Assembly: GCF_000786695.1 (NCBI RefSeq)
Contig: NZ_CP009962.1
Span: 5,146,001 to 5,210,000, forward strand
DNA from: Collimonas arenae
GTDB taxonomy: Bacteria > Pseudomonadota > Gammaproteobacteria > Burkholderiales > Burkholderiaceae_D
Length of the DNA: 64,000 bases
Direction: 5' to 3'
Part shown: positions 47,742 through 56,144 of the stretch, in pieces
How the letters are laid out: every line of letters starts with the position of its first letter
Numbering within the stretch: position 1 is the stretch's first letter
Notes under the pieces: generated by a model
The model's input: the letters and a program-made list of their open reading frames with translations, nothing else
Told to the model about the DNA's origin: nothing
Databases searched by the model: none
Position numbers and translations under genes: made by a program

Positions 47742-49361
47742 ATGTTGCGATTGAATGAAGTACAACTGCCCCTAGACCATCCCGAAGACGCCTTGCATGC
47801 GGCGATTCTGGAGCGGCTCGGCATCGCAGCGGAGGAAATGCTCGGTTACACAATTTTCCGGCGCAGCTACGATGCCCGCAAGAAAACCGCGGTGATCCTG
47901 ACTTACACGGTGGATGTCGAGCTCAAGGATGAAAGCGCCGTCCTCAAACGACGCGCAGGCGATCGCAACATCATGCCGACGCCTGACACCAACTATCGCT
48001 TTGTGGCGCAGGCGCCCGGCCAGTTGAAATCGCGGCCGGTCGTGATCGGCACCGGCCCATGCGGCCTGTTCGCCGGCTTGATCCTGGCGCAAATGGGTTT
48101 CAATCCAATCATTCTGGAACGCGGCAAGGCGGTGCGTGAACGCACCAAAGATACCTGGGGCCTGTGGCGCAAACGCGAACTGCAGCCGGAATCCAACGTC
48201 CAGTTCGGCGAAGGCGGCGCAGGTACTTTCTCCGACGGCAAGCTGTGGACCCAGATCAAGGACCCCAAGCATTACGGCCGTAAAGTGCTGACTGAATTCG
48301 TCAAGGCCGACGCGCCGGAAGAAATCATGTATGTCAGCAAGCCGCACATCGGCACATTCCGGCTGGTCAAGATGGTGGAGCAGATGCGCGCGACCATCGA
48401 GGCGCTGGGCGGTGAATTCCGCTTCCAGCAAAAGGTCGAAGACATTACGATCAAATCGGACAACGGCCAGGGACAAGTGCAAGCCGTCGTACTGGCCAGC
48501 GGCGAAACCATCGTCACCGACCATGTGGTGCTGGCGATCGGTCACAGCGCACGCGATACTTTCCAGATGCTGTACGACCGCGGCGTCTATATCGAAGCCA
48601 AACCGTTCTCGCTCGGCTTCCGCATCGAACACCCGCAATCGCTGATCGACCGCTGCCGCTTCGGCCCCAGCGCAGGACATCCGATATTGGGAGCAGCCGA
48701 CTATAAGCTGGTGCACCACTGTGAAAATGGAAGAGCAGTTTACAGTTTCTGCATGTGCCCAGGCGGTACCGTGGTCGCGGCCACCTCTGAACCGGGCCGC
48801 GTGGTCACCAACGGCATGAGCCAGTACTCGCGCAATGAACGCAACGCCAATAGCGGCATCGTGGTCGGCATCACACCGGCCGACTATCCAGGCCATCCGC
48901 TGGCCGGGATCGCCTTCCAGCAACAATGGGAATCGCGCGCCTTTGAACTGGGCGGCGGCACTTACGATGCACCGGGCCAACTGGTAGGCGACTTTATCGC
49001 CGGCCGCCCATCGACCGAACTCGGTTCGGTGATCCCCTCCTACAAACCCGGCGTGCTGCTGGGCGATCTCAGCACTTCCTTGCCTGACTATGCGATTGCG
49101 GCGATTCGCGAAGCCCTGCCCGCCTTCGACAAACAGATCCGCGGCTTCGCCATGGCCGATGCAGTATTGACCGGCGTCGAAACCCGTACCTCGTCGCCGA
49201 TCCGTATCAAACGTCATGACGACAGTTTGCAAAGCCTGAATACGACTGGCCTGTTCCCGGCCGGTGAAGGTGCGGGCTATGCCGGCGGCATTATGTCGGC
49301 GGCGATTGACGGGATTCGGGTGGCTGAGGCGGTGGCGTTGAGCATGCTTAATAAAAGCTGA
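47742..49361 (+). CDS. COG2509-type FAD-dependent dehydrogenase
   Basis: A 539-residue flavoprotein. The first ~95 residues form a small domain (MLRLNEVQLPLDHPEDAL, YTIFRRSYDARKK), followed by the dinucleotide-binding PVVIGTGPCGLFAGLILAQMGFNPIILERG and QFGEGGAGTFSDGKL. The C-terminal FPAGEGAGYAGGIMSAAIDG contacts FAD. Related to NAD(FAD)-utilizing dehydrogenases of unknown substrate. It is alone, between divergent and convergent neighbours. Confidence 0.88.
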   Translation: MLRLNEVQLPLDHPEDALHAAILERLGIAAEEMLGYTIFRRSYDARKKTAVILTYTVDVELKDESAVLKRRAGDRNIMPTPDTNYRFVAQAPGQLKSRPVVIGTGPCGLFAGLILAQMGFNPIILERGKAVRERTKDTWGLWRKRELQPESNVQFGEGGAGTFSDGKLWTQIKDPKHYGRKVLTEFVKADAPEEIMYVSKPHIGTFRLVKMVEQMRATIEALGGEFRFQQKVEDITIKSDNGQGQVQAVVLASGETIVTDHVVLAIGHSARDTFQMLYDRGVYIEAKPFSLGFRIEHPQSLIDRCRFGPSAGHPILGAADYKLVHHCENGRAVYSFCMCPGGTVVAATSEPGRVVTNGMSQYSRNERNANSGIVVGITPADYPGHPLAGIAFQQQWESRAFELGGGTYDAPGQLVGDFIAGRPSTELGSVIPSYKPGVLLGDLSTSLPDYAIAAIREALPAFDKQIRGFAMADAVLTGVETRTSSPIRIKRHDDSLQSLNTTGLFPAGEGAGYAGGIMSAAIDGIRVAEAVALSMLNKS

Positions 49362-49418
49362 GGCAACATCAAACTTCACGCTCCGTTTTGTCCATCATTC
49401 CAAGGTAATTTGCAACGA

Positions 49419-49460
49419 TGCCTGTCATGCATTGAGTACCCAACCAGTACATGACAGGCA
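49419..49460. terminator. Long hairpin between convergent genes
   Basis: Perfect 11-base arms TGCCTGTCATG and CATGACAGGCA enclose a 20-base loop that can extend the stem by a GTAC pair. It lies between the stop codons of the flavoprotein and the PKD gene, 6 bases from the latter, so it probably ends one or both transcripts, although no T-run follows. Confidence 0.5.
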
Positions 49461-49465
49461 ACTAT

Positions 49466-51184
49466 TCAGGGCAATATTAGCTTATATAGTCCACCATTAA
49501 CGTGAATACCTCCAACGGCAGTCCACCACGCCCCTTGCGAATCGACTGCAAGAGGATACATATCTGCCAATTCCGGAGGAGTCATCGCAACCTGATTCCA
49601 GCTAAGTCCGCCGTCATTGGTTTTATAGAACGCCCCATATCCGTCAATGACGTAGCCGACAGATGCGCTCGCAAAAGTTGCCTCTCCAAGAGTCGATCGG
49701 GTATGTACCGGCAATTCCGACCAAGTTACGCCGCCGTCCGTTGTCTTTAGCAGCTTATATGGCTCCAGAAAACGCCCTTGGGCCGAAACATAACCTGTGT
49801 CTTTATCGAAAAAGGAAAAGCCCATCAGTGAGTTCATATCGGATGAATTCGGAAGTTCCGTAGTTGTCCAAGTCTTGCCACCATCGGTTGTACGAGACAA
49901 TTTCATTGTGGTACTTGGGACGGTATTTATCATCCAGCCATGCAGTTCATCGACGAATTGCATACGTGACGGCTCGGTTGTCAAACGCGAGAGAAGGCTC
50001 CAGTTTTTACCAGCGTCAGTCGTACCCATCAACTCCCCACCGCTGGTTAAAATCCAGCCTTTTACTCCGATCAACTGGACAGCCACAAAACAATCCAAGC
50101 CCTTCGAGGGAAGATTGATTTCGACGTTTTCCCACGTTTGTCCGCCATCAGTCGTGTGACCCGCACGTCCATAGCCAAAGTCCAGGCGCCAACTGTCAGG
50201 AGTCGGACGCGTGGTGCGTAGTTGGGGACAACCGACAACCCACCCTTCTTTGCTGTTAGCAAACGCGATGTCACGAAATCCGCTGGCACCTCCCATATCA
50301 CTCTTGGGCAACGCCACACTTTGCCACGTTACCCCCTTGTCTATAGTACGCAGAGCTTGTGCCTGATACATGGAAATTACCCAGCCTGTGCCATCAGCAA
50401 AGAACCGAATATTGTTTTCCTGCGAAAACGCATCAGAAACCTTTTTCCACTTCACAGGATTCGGCGGAGGATCTACCGGTACTGGGGGCGGTTTTATAAC
50501 CGGGTTATCCAATATTTGCATCGCATAATCACGACTATCCTTCCCACCGAAATCGTCTCGGACGGACACGGTTATCGTGTGCGTGCCACTAGTCGCAAAA
50601 GTGTAGGTAATTTGATAATCCTGAGTTTTTTCGGCGACCTGCTTACCGTCAACGAACCAAGTATATGTCAGAAGATCGTAGTCCAAATCAGTGGCTGTTA
50701 CCCCCAGCGATATAGGGGTGCCAACGATCAGAGAAGCGTTTGTCGTAAGTACCGCGTCAAGCTTTGGCGGCTGATTTGTTTTGCTTTGGATAGATCCAGT
50801 GTATGTACTAACGCGACCACCCAAATCGGTTGCAGTGAACTTGACGGCATAGATATTTGGACTGCCATAGGTGTGTTCCGGCAGGGGATCGTTCGATGCA
50901 AGTCCGCCATCGCCAAAGTCCCAAGAGAACTTGGTTCCCCCTGGAAAATATCCGAGTGGGAAAAATTTTGCTGGGCTTCCAGTGCGCGGTTGCGGGGGTA
51001 TTGTCTGAATCCCTGTCGCCCGCGCCTGATCCACCGCCGGGGTCGGAGTTGGCGCAGGATTATTGGGTTGTACACTTCCCCCTCCCTTATCCGCAGATCC
51101 ATCACCACCGCCACCACCACATGCCGCCAAGACAAGGACAAAAAAACCAATGAAAAATCCGTTCCGAATTCTTAAATCTACCAA
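49466..51184 (-). CDS. PKD and Ycf48-like beta-propeller lipoprotein
   Basis: A 572-residue surface or periplasmic lipoprotein. The lipobox LVLAAC is followed by a Gly/Ser/Pro linker. Two PKD-like domains follow: about 60-135 (FSWDFGDGG) and 145-225 (TYTWFVDGK ... HTITVSVRDDFGG). A beta-propeller then carries six T-x-D-x-G-x-x-W repeats (TIDKGVTW, TTDGGQTW, TTDAGKNW, TTDGGKTW, TTDGGVTW, TNDGGLSW), as in Ycf48/BNR-type photosystem factor-like proteins. The start is TTG behind AAAAGGGGGGAG. Base composition is more AT-rich than in neighbours, suggesting recent acquisition. Function is unknown; adhesion or polymer binding is possible. Confidence 0.82.
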   Translation of the reverse strand: MVDLRIRNGFFIGFFVLVLAACGGGGGDGSADKGGGSVQPNNPAPTPTPAVDQARATGIQTIPPQPRTGSPAKFFPLGYFPGGTKFSWDFGDGGLASNDPLPEHTYGSPNIYAVKFTATDLGGRVSTYTGSIQSKTNQPPKLDAVLTTNASLIVGTPISLGVTATDLDYDLLTYTWFVDGKQVAEKTQDYQITYTFATSGTHTITVSVRDDFGGKDSRDYAMQILDNPVIKPPPVPVDPPPNPVKWKKVSDAFSQENNIRFFADGTGWVISMYQAQALRTIDKGVTWQSVALPKSDMGGASGFRDIAFANSKEGWVVGCPQLRTTRPTPDSWRLDFGYGRAGHTTDGGQTWENVEINLPSKGLDCFVAVQLIGVKGWILTSGGELMGTTDAGKNWSLLSRLTTEPSRMQFVDELHGWMINTVPSTTMKLSRTTDGGKTWTTTELPNSSDMNSLMGFSFFDKDTGYVSAQGRFLEPYKLLKTTDGGVTWSELPVHTRSTLGEATFASASVGYVIDGYGAFYKTNDGGLSWNQVAMTPPELADMYPLAVDSQGAWWTAVGGIHVNGGLYKLILP

Positions 51185-51523
51185 TTCAACTCCCCCCTTT
51201 TATGTTTTGTTCCCAGCCGACGCTGTCGCTACCTTCGCAGGCAGCCGTTCGATATCAAGCAGGCTCCCCCCTGCTGACAAAGGCCAGAAATGTTAAATTT
51301 GATCTACAGAAAATGCGAATAGATAGCGCTCTATCGCCAAACAACCAACTTGAATCAAGATGAACACAATATGTTACATCAATTAATTTAACGGAAACAT
51401 AATAGCTTGCATTAAAGCACCCAAAAGTAAAATCGGCTGCATGTCAGAAGCTGAATTTAATGACGTCAGATATGGTCTGCAATGAGGGAATCAGGTAAAA
51501 CCGGCGAATGCAAATAACACTGT
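51185..51523. other. AT-rich intergenic region upstream of the PKD gene
   Basis: These 339 bases contain the structured leader at 51214-51275. Beyond 51296 the sequence is AT-rich with no gene, and should hold the PKD gene promoter, but no clear -35/-10 pair is seen. A short GATAG-CGCT-CTATC hairpin lies near 51320. Confidence 0.5.
51214..51275 (-). ncRNA. Structured 5' leader of the PKD lipoprotein gene
   Basis: On the minus strand three consecutive hairpins form: AGCAGG/CCTGCT, GCTGCCT/AGGTAGC closed by a GCGA tetraloop, and CAGC-GTCG-GCTG. They lie 30-90 bases before the TTG start. GGGGGGAG occurs in the first hairpin and again as the ribosome site. It does not match a riboswitch class I can name. 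Confidence 0.45.
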
Positions 51524-52783
51524 TTACTTGTCCGACTTCCGGCTTTGAATTGGCTTGGTAAATTCTGCATCGGTCAGCGTTTTCAAAAAAGCCACCAGAT
51601 CGTCAACATCACTATCGCTCAACGCCGGCGTGCTGCCTTCGCGCCGGTTATACGGCACTGAATTGATGTTGACGTTTTCCCGATAAGCGGGAGGCACGTC
51701 ATCGAACTTGACGCCGGTCTTGTACCAGTCACCAGGTTTAGTGGCGCGGGTTGCATAGAACGCGACGGCGTCGCGCAGCGATGTGAAGACGCCGTTGTGC
51801 ATATAGCTTTCGCGCACGGCGACATTGCGCAAGCTGGGCGTTTTGAAATAACCGCACCATTGGCTGCTATCCGGCCATTGCAACTGGTCTGCGGTTTTGC
51901 ACAAGCCGGCATCATAGAATTTGGAATTGCGATTTTCTGCGATGCGACGGTTGCGCGGCACGGCTACCGCGTCGTAGCCGAAATCGGTGAACATCGAGCG
52001 GGCCGGATTGCTCGATCTATCGTTGAATTTATGACAGGACGCGCAATTGCCTTTGTCCGGATCTTTAAACAAACGCAGGCCGCGCATTTCGGCCTCCTCC
52101 AATTTTCCGCTGCCGCGGATATAGGCGTCGTACCGGGAATTGAACGGCGTCATTTCATCGCTGCGTAGAAATGCTGCAAGCGCAAGCGTGGCCGCCTCCG
52201 TGGCTTTCGCGGGCTGATCAAATATCGCCTGGCCGAATAGCAAGCGCATTTCCGGTGTATACCCCTGCGCCAGTTTGCCGGCAAGCTGATGCGGGTTGCG
52301 GTTATTCATTTCCAGAGGATTGAACAGAGGTCCCTGCGCCTGTTCGGCCAGCGTATTCGCGCGCCCATCCCAGAAGAAGCCGCCGAACGGAATCGGCGCC
52401 AGGGCGTCGTCGTCCTGATAAAAAAAGCGCGGCGGCGTGTAACGCAGGTATAGCACCGAGGGCGTGTTGCGCGTACCCAGGCTGGCTGGACGGCTGCCGA
52501 GCGCGACGCCGATGCGTGAGCCGTGATTGCCTGAAAACGCCTGCTGCGGGGCATGGCAACCGGCGCAACTGGTACCGCGCGGTTCTGAAAGACGCGTATC
52601 GAAAAACAGTTTGCGGCCTAGTGCGACCAGCGCCGGAGAATCGACCGGCGCGACTGCCGGCGCCGGCATTTCCGGATAGAGCGGCGTGTTCGTCGCTTCT
52701 ACCGGCAGCGACAGCAGGCCAGCCAGCAACAAGAGGAGCCTCAGAATCTGTATTAACGTCAGGCGCATCCACTTCAGACGCAT
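51524..52783 (-). CDS. Di-heme cytochrome c peroxidase (MauG/CcpA family)
   Basis: A 419-residue periplasmic protein with an N-terminal signal helix (LTLIQILRLLLLLAGLLSLPVEA). Two heme c sites are visible, CAGCH and CASCH. Also visible are the RNTPSVLYLRYTPPRFFYQDD region and GYFKTPSLRNVAVRESYMHNGVFTSLRDAVAFY, typical of bacterial CCP/MauG. Members reduce H2O2 or oxidise partner proteins. The ATG (52783) shares a base with the stop of the metallophosphatase gene (TGATG), so the two are translated together. Confidence 0.9.
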   Translation of the reverse strand: MRLKWMRLTLIQILRLLLLLAGLLSLPVEATNTPLYPEMPAPAVAPVDSPALVALGRKLFFDTRLSEPRGTSCAGCHAPQQAFSGNHGSRIGVALGSRPASLGTRNTPSVLYLRYTPPRFFYQDDDALAPIPFGGFFWDGRANTLAEQAQGPLFNPLEMNNRNPHQLAGKLAQGYTPEMRLLFGQAIFDQPAKATEAATLALAAFLRSDEMTPFNSRYDAYIRGSGKLEEAEMRGLRLFKDPDKGNCASCHKFNDRSSNPARSMFTDFGYDAVAVPRNRRIAENRNSKFYDAGLCKTADQLQWPDSSQWCGYFKTPSLRNVAVRESYMHNGVFTSLRDAVAFYATRATKPGDWYKTGVKFDDVPPAYRENVNINSVPYNRREGSTPALSDSDVDDLVAFLKTLTDAEFTKPIQSRKSDK

Positions 52784-54222
52784 CAGTTCGGCGCCAGATA
52801 ACCGGTCTTGTCGCAACTGATCTGGTTCCCGTTTTGCACACAGGTAGTCAGCAACAGTCCTTTTCGGGTATAGGCTTTGTATGCCCAATTACCATTGCTT
52901 TGGCGATCCATCACCATGAAGCCGAAACTGCTGGTGTGAGAAATCTTGTCGACGATAGCGCCGGGTGCCGGATTGGTATTGACAGGGAAAGGATCGGCGA
53001 AATTCACATCCAGATTGTCGCCGCCATTCCCGGAAACGAAGGTGGCGGGATGGTTTGAGGAAAAATTGATGGCCTGGAAATCATGGACATGGCCGTGGAT
53101 CGCTGTCTTCACGCCCGCCGGATAAAACGCCGTCGGATTGACGCTTTGCATGACCGATTGCAATGCCATGTTGCCCGGCGCCGGCGGCGCACCGGCGATT
53201 GGCGCGAAGCCGAGAATCGGATGATGATTGGTGAAAATACTGTTGACGCCGGCCTTCGCCGCCAACCGGTTGACTGCCTGGAATTGCGCCTGGTAGGCAA
53301 TAAATTGCGGATCGTTGGTCGCCAGGGCAGCCCGCCCCGCCTTGGCCGAATCGAACACGATCACCTGCGTGTCGGCGCCGACGGCAACCGCATACGGATC
53401 GGAGAGGTTTCCTGCCGCATCATTGGCTGGATCGTCGCATGAGCGCTTCGGATCAAGCGCCTGGGTATCGAGGAAGCGGAACCAGCCCTGTCCGGCACGC
53501 GCGCATTCCTCATGATTACCGCGCACCATGACCCATGGCGCGGCAGCCATCAGCGGCGCCGCCGGCTTGAACAAATCGGCTTGCCAGGCATCCCAGCCGT
53601 AACCCCAAGGGCTGTCTTTGCAACCTGCGATATCTGCCGGACAGGCATTCTCGCGATAATGATAATCGCCGATATGCAGCACCAGATCCGGCTTCATGGC
53701 GGCAGCCGCGCTGGCAATTTCGGGGAAAGGCCAGGAATCGTTGTCGTCGCAGGCTTGCCAGGCGTTGTCGGCTTTTTTCAAACGGCAACCAGTATCGGCC
53801 AGCACCACGATACGCTGCGGCGATTTCTTCGGCAACGGCAGGCTGCGCGAACCGACCGAAACGCCGCTGCTGTCGGCTGGAACCTTGTACTCACAGGCAG
53901 TGACCGGGAAAGCGGAAGGCTTGGAATCCACCGCAGCGCTGGCGGTCGGGCGCTGCGTCACTGTACCGGCCGCTGCGCGCAAAGTCATTGCCGTGTAGCT
54001 GTAACCATCATGCACCTCGGGGCAACTGGCATCGGTGGTGATCACCCTGACGATAGCCTGGTTGTTGCTGCCGACTGTCACCCAGGCGGCCTTGACACCG
54101 GCATCGATGTTACTGTCGCTGCCGCCGCAGGCTGCCACTAGCACGCTGAGCGTTATGGTCAATGCAAATCCAAAATTTTTGATAACCGGCTTGCGTTGCT
54201 GTTGTTGCGCGATAGCGTCCAT
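52783..54222 (-). CDS. Metallophosphatase lipoprotein
   Basis: A 479-residue calcineurin-like phosphoesterase anchored as a lipoprotein (lipobox VLVAAC, CGGSDSN). All metal ligands are present: VVLADTG, LHIGDYHYRE, VMVRGNHEE, TNHHPILG and HGHVHDF. The N-terminal ~130 residues form a separate beta domain. The family includes purple acid phosphatases and phosphodiesterases, so it should release phosphate from organic esters in the periplasm or at the surface. ATG 54222 is chosen; a GTG at 54231 is possible. The upstream promoter carries a Pho-box-like site. Confidence 0.87.
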   Translation of the reverse strand: MDAIAQQQQRKPVIKNFGFALTITLSVLVAACGGSDSNIDAGVKAAWVTVGSNNQAIVRVITTDASCPEVHDGYSYTAMTLRAAAGTVTQRPTASAAVDSKPSAFPVTACEYKVPADSSGVSVGSRSLPLPKKSPQRIVVLADTGCRLKKADNAWQACDDNDSWPFPEIASAAAAMKPDLVLHIGDYHYRENACPADIAGCKDSPWGYGWDAWQADLFKPAAPLMAAAPWVMVRGNHEECARAGQGWFRFLDTQALDPKRSCDDPANDAAGNLSDPYAVAVGADTQVIVFDSAKAGRAALATNDPQFIAYQAQFQAVNRLAAKAGVNSIFTNHHPILGFAPIAGAPPAPGNMALQSVMQSVNPTAFYPAGVKTAIHGHVHDFQAINFSSNHPATFVSGNGGDNLDVNFADPFPVNTNPAPGAIVDKISHTSSFGFMVMDRQSNGNWAYKAYTRKGLLLTTCVQNGNQISCDKTGYLAPN

Positions 54223-54263
54223 GGTGCTCACGAGGATGTAGGTCGATAATGGAGAGTTGATAA

Positions 54264-54304
54264 ATTATAAAAAGAAAATATGACCTGTTTGTTACAAATG
54301 ACAG
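54264..54304 (-). promoter_or_regulatory. Promoter with Pho-box-like site for the metallophosphatase operon
   Basis: A perfect -10 TATAAT lies at 54264-54269. Exactly 10 bases upstream is an 18-base site (TTGTAACAAACAGGTCAT, 54280-54297) matching the Pho-box consensus at 12 of 18 positions. A perfect CTGTCAT heptamer lies just beyond (54298-54304). The 10-base gap equals that in E. coli phoA. Confidence 0.5.
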
Positions 54305-54308
54305 GCAA

Positions 54309-54335
54309 AAAAAATACGCCGGCGGCGTATTTTTT
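54309..54335. terminator. Bidirectional terminator after the MarR-like gene
   Basis: A stem AAAAAATACGCC / GGCGTATTTTTT with a GGC loop lies downstream of the minus-strand regulator gene and can act in both directions. Confidence 0.9.
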
Positions 54336-54400
54336 CACTTCAAAGAGCTTGCCAGTTATGCGGCATAACATACTGCAAACATACGGCAAACAAACAGCGC

Positions 54401-54763
54401 CTATTTACTCGCATCCCGCGTCGCCTGCACCAGGCATTTGGACAATTTATCAAAATGGAGCCAGGCTGCCTGGCTGAGTTCAACCTGTTTGCGGCGAGTA
54501 TCGTCGGTATCCGATAACACGATCCAGCCCTTTTCCCGCATCGATTTCAAGCGCGCGTGCAACATCGCCGGCGAACCGAGTTCGCTTTGCGCCATCATAT
54601 CGCGCACCGAAAGCCGTTCACGGGCTTGCCCGGCACGGGCGATAAAGGCCAGGATGCGGTCTTCCAGCGGATCCAGCGACGGCAATGACGGCAAGCCGCG
54701 CAGCGCATTCGCCAGCTGTAGAAAACGCACATAGATGTCTGCAGGTCGGTTGTCTTTGTCCAT
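54401..54763 (-). CDS. Small winged-helix regulator, MarR-like
   Basis: A 120-residue DNA-binding protein. The winged helix (about 30-100) reads LEDRILAFIARAGQARERLSVRDMMAQSELGSPAMLHARLKSMREKGWIVLSDTDDTRRKQVELS. It lacks the long helices of full MarR proteins. Its targets are unknown; the neighbouring phosphatase operon and the MASE1-like gene are candidates by position only. Confidence 0.78.
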   Translation of the reverse strand: MDKDNRPADIYVRFLQLANALRGLPSLPSLDPLEDRILAFIARAGQARERLSVRDMMAQSELGSPAMLHARLKSMREKGWIVLSDTDDTRRKQVELSQAAWLHFDKLSKCLVQATRDASK

Positions 54764-54928
54764 GGCTATTTTATAAACTGCAGTAAAAACACAAGGCCAG
54801 CGCGATTGATGCTTCTGCTGACGCCGCCGTTGTCGCTATTAATTGCATAACGATAATACCCGTCAATTTACAACCCCCGCAAGCAGATTGCCACATCTAT
54901 CCGGATACTTCGGTAATATACGCCGGCT

Positions 54929-55498
54929 ATGTCATCCATTTCATTCCCTGCCGAGAAACTACGCCAGAGCCTGCTGACCATCACCATCACGGTGGTAGTC
55001 TATATGCTGGTGTACATGACCAACGACTGGTTGTTCAAGCACATCGAGTTTACCCAAGGGATTGCCTGGATCTATTTGCCGGCAGGGATACGTCTTATCT
55101 GCACTTTGCTATTTGCGGAAGCCGGCGTTTTCGGCATCTTGATCGCCTCATTGCTCACCTCAAGCATCTACGCCATCTTTCCCGGCGATCCCGTCACCAC
55201 CATCGGCTATAGCGCAATCTCGGCGCTCGCCCCCTATCTTGCCTATCGCTTTACCTTGCAGGAAATGCGCCTGCAACCGTCGCTCAGCAATCTGACCACG
55301 ACCCGGCTGCTGGCCTGCATCCTGCTCTACGGCCTGACCAATCCGTTGCTGCAGCTGATGTGGTTTGTCCTGCGCGGCATCTCCTATCATTTCTGGTCTG
55401 GTCTGATCGTCATGTCTATCGGCGACCTCACCGGCTCGCTGATCGTGGTTTATGCGATCAAGCTATTGCTGTCTTTCTTCCCTTTACCGCGCGACTGA
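54929..55498 (+). CDS. MASE1-like integral membrane protein
   Basis: A 189-residue protein with about five or six membrane helices and no soluble output domain. WIYLPAGIRLICTLLFAEAG resembles the start of MASE1 sensory domains. TTIGYSAISALAPYLAYR and FWSGLIVMSIGDLTGSLIVVYAIKLLL are further helices. In most bacteria MASE1 is joined to a histidine kinase or diguanylate cyclase; here it stands alone. Function unknown. Confidence 0.72.
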   Translation: MSSISFPAEKLRQSLLTITITVVVYMLVYMTNDWLFKHIEFTQGIAWIYLPAGIRLICTLLFAEAGVFGILIASLLTSSIYAIFPGDPVTTIGYSAISALAPYLAYRFTLQEMRLQPSLSNLTTTRLLACILLYGLTNPLLQLMWFVLRGISYHFWSGLIVMSIGDLTGSLIVVYAIKLLLSFFPLPRD

Positions 55499-55665
55499 TA
55501 TTTAACGCGCACTCCGCAATAATCCAGCACTGAATCGGTACCGCCACAGCGTACCGCAAACTGCGACGTGGTGCGACCACCACATTGTTAGTGATTGTAA
55601 TACTGCCGAAATAATTCCTCGCTATTCTGCCGACAGTTATAGAAATTATAGCGATCAGCCAGCGT

Positions 55666-55690
55666 GGCGTTGCGCAAACTGCGCAACGCC
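55666..55690 (+). other. Perfect hairpin in the exbD leader
   Basis: An 11-base perfect stem GGCGTTGCGCA / TGCGCAACGCC with an AAC loop lies 46 bases before exbD. There is no T-run. It may stabilise the transcript or attenuate it. Confidence 0.5.
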
Positions 55691-55736
55691 GCATGCGTTA
55701 TCGCGTTCATCGCACATCTTCCACCGGGGTATAGCA

Positions 55737-56144
55737 ATGCGTAGTTGGGACGAACCAAAAAAGCGGAAAGCGCGCGTCGAGATTATTCCAATGATCGACG
55801 TCATGATGTTTCTACTCGTGTTTTTCGTGCTGATCAGTCTCAACGTGATCCCAGCCCTGGGCTTGAAAACGCACCTGCCTAGCGCCAGCAGTTCGCAAGA
55901 TCTGAAGCCGCAAAACAAGGCGGTAATTACCATCGGCCTGAACGATGCGCTACAGGTAGACGGCGTCGACACCAAGATCGGTGAATTGCCGACGCGCCTG
56001 AACCTGGCAAAGAAGAACGGTGAAAAACTCAACGTCATCGTCAACAGCGATCGCGGCGTCGAGGTGCAACGGCTGGTGGAGGTGATGGATACTCTGAAGC
56101 AGAATGGCTTCGAGTCGATCTCCATTGCTACCCGCAAACCGTGA
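55737..56144 (+). CDS. exbD: ExbD/TolR family biopolymer transport protein
   Basis: A 135-residue inner-membrane protein. One membrane helix carries the essential Asp in IIPMIDVMMFLLVFFVLISL, followed by a periplasmic domain (VITIGLNDALQVDGVDT ... GVEVQRLVEVMDTLKQNGFESISIATR). With ExbB it turns proton flow into TonB movement. It opens an operon in which exbB comes after the receptor, an unusual split order. Confidence 0.92.
   Translation: MRSWDEPKKRKARVEIIPMIDVMMFLLVFFVLISLNVIPALGLKTHLPSASSSQDLKPQNKAVITIGLNDALQVDGVDTKIGELPTRLNLAKKNGEKLNVIVNSDRGVEVQRLVEVMDTLKQNGFESISIATRKP

Noticed and set aside
47772..49379. 535-codon open frame antisense to the COG2509 flavoprotein
   Set aside because: Fully covered by a clear gene on the other strand, and its translation is low in domain-like features.
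55590..55640. Pho box before exbD
   Set aside because: TTGTTAG and TTGTAAT are spaced by 10 and not 11 bases and lack GTCA; there is no well-placed -10.
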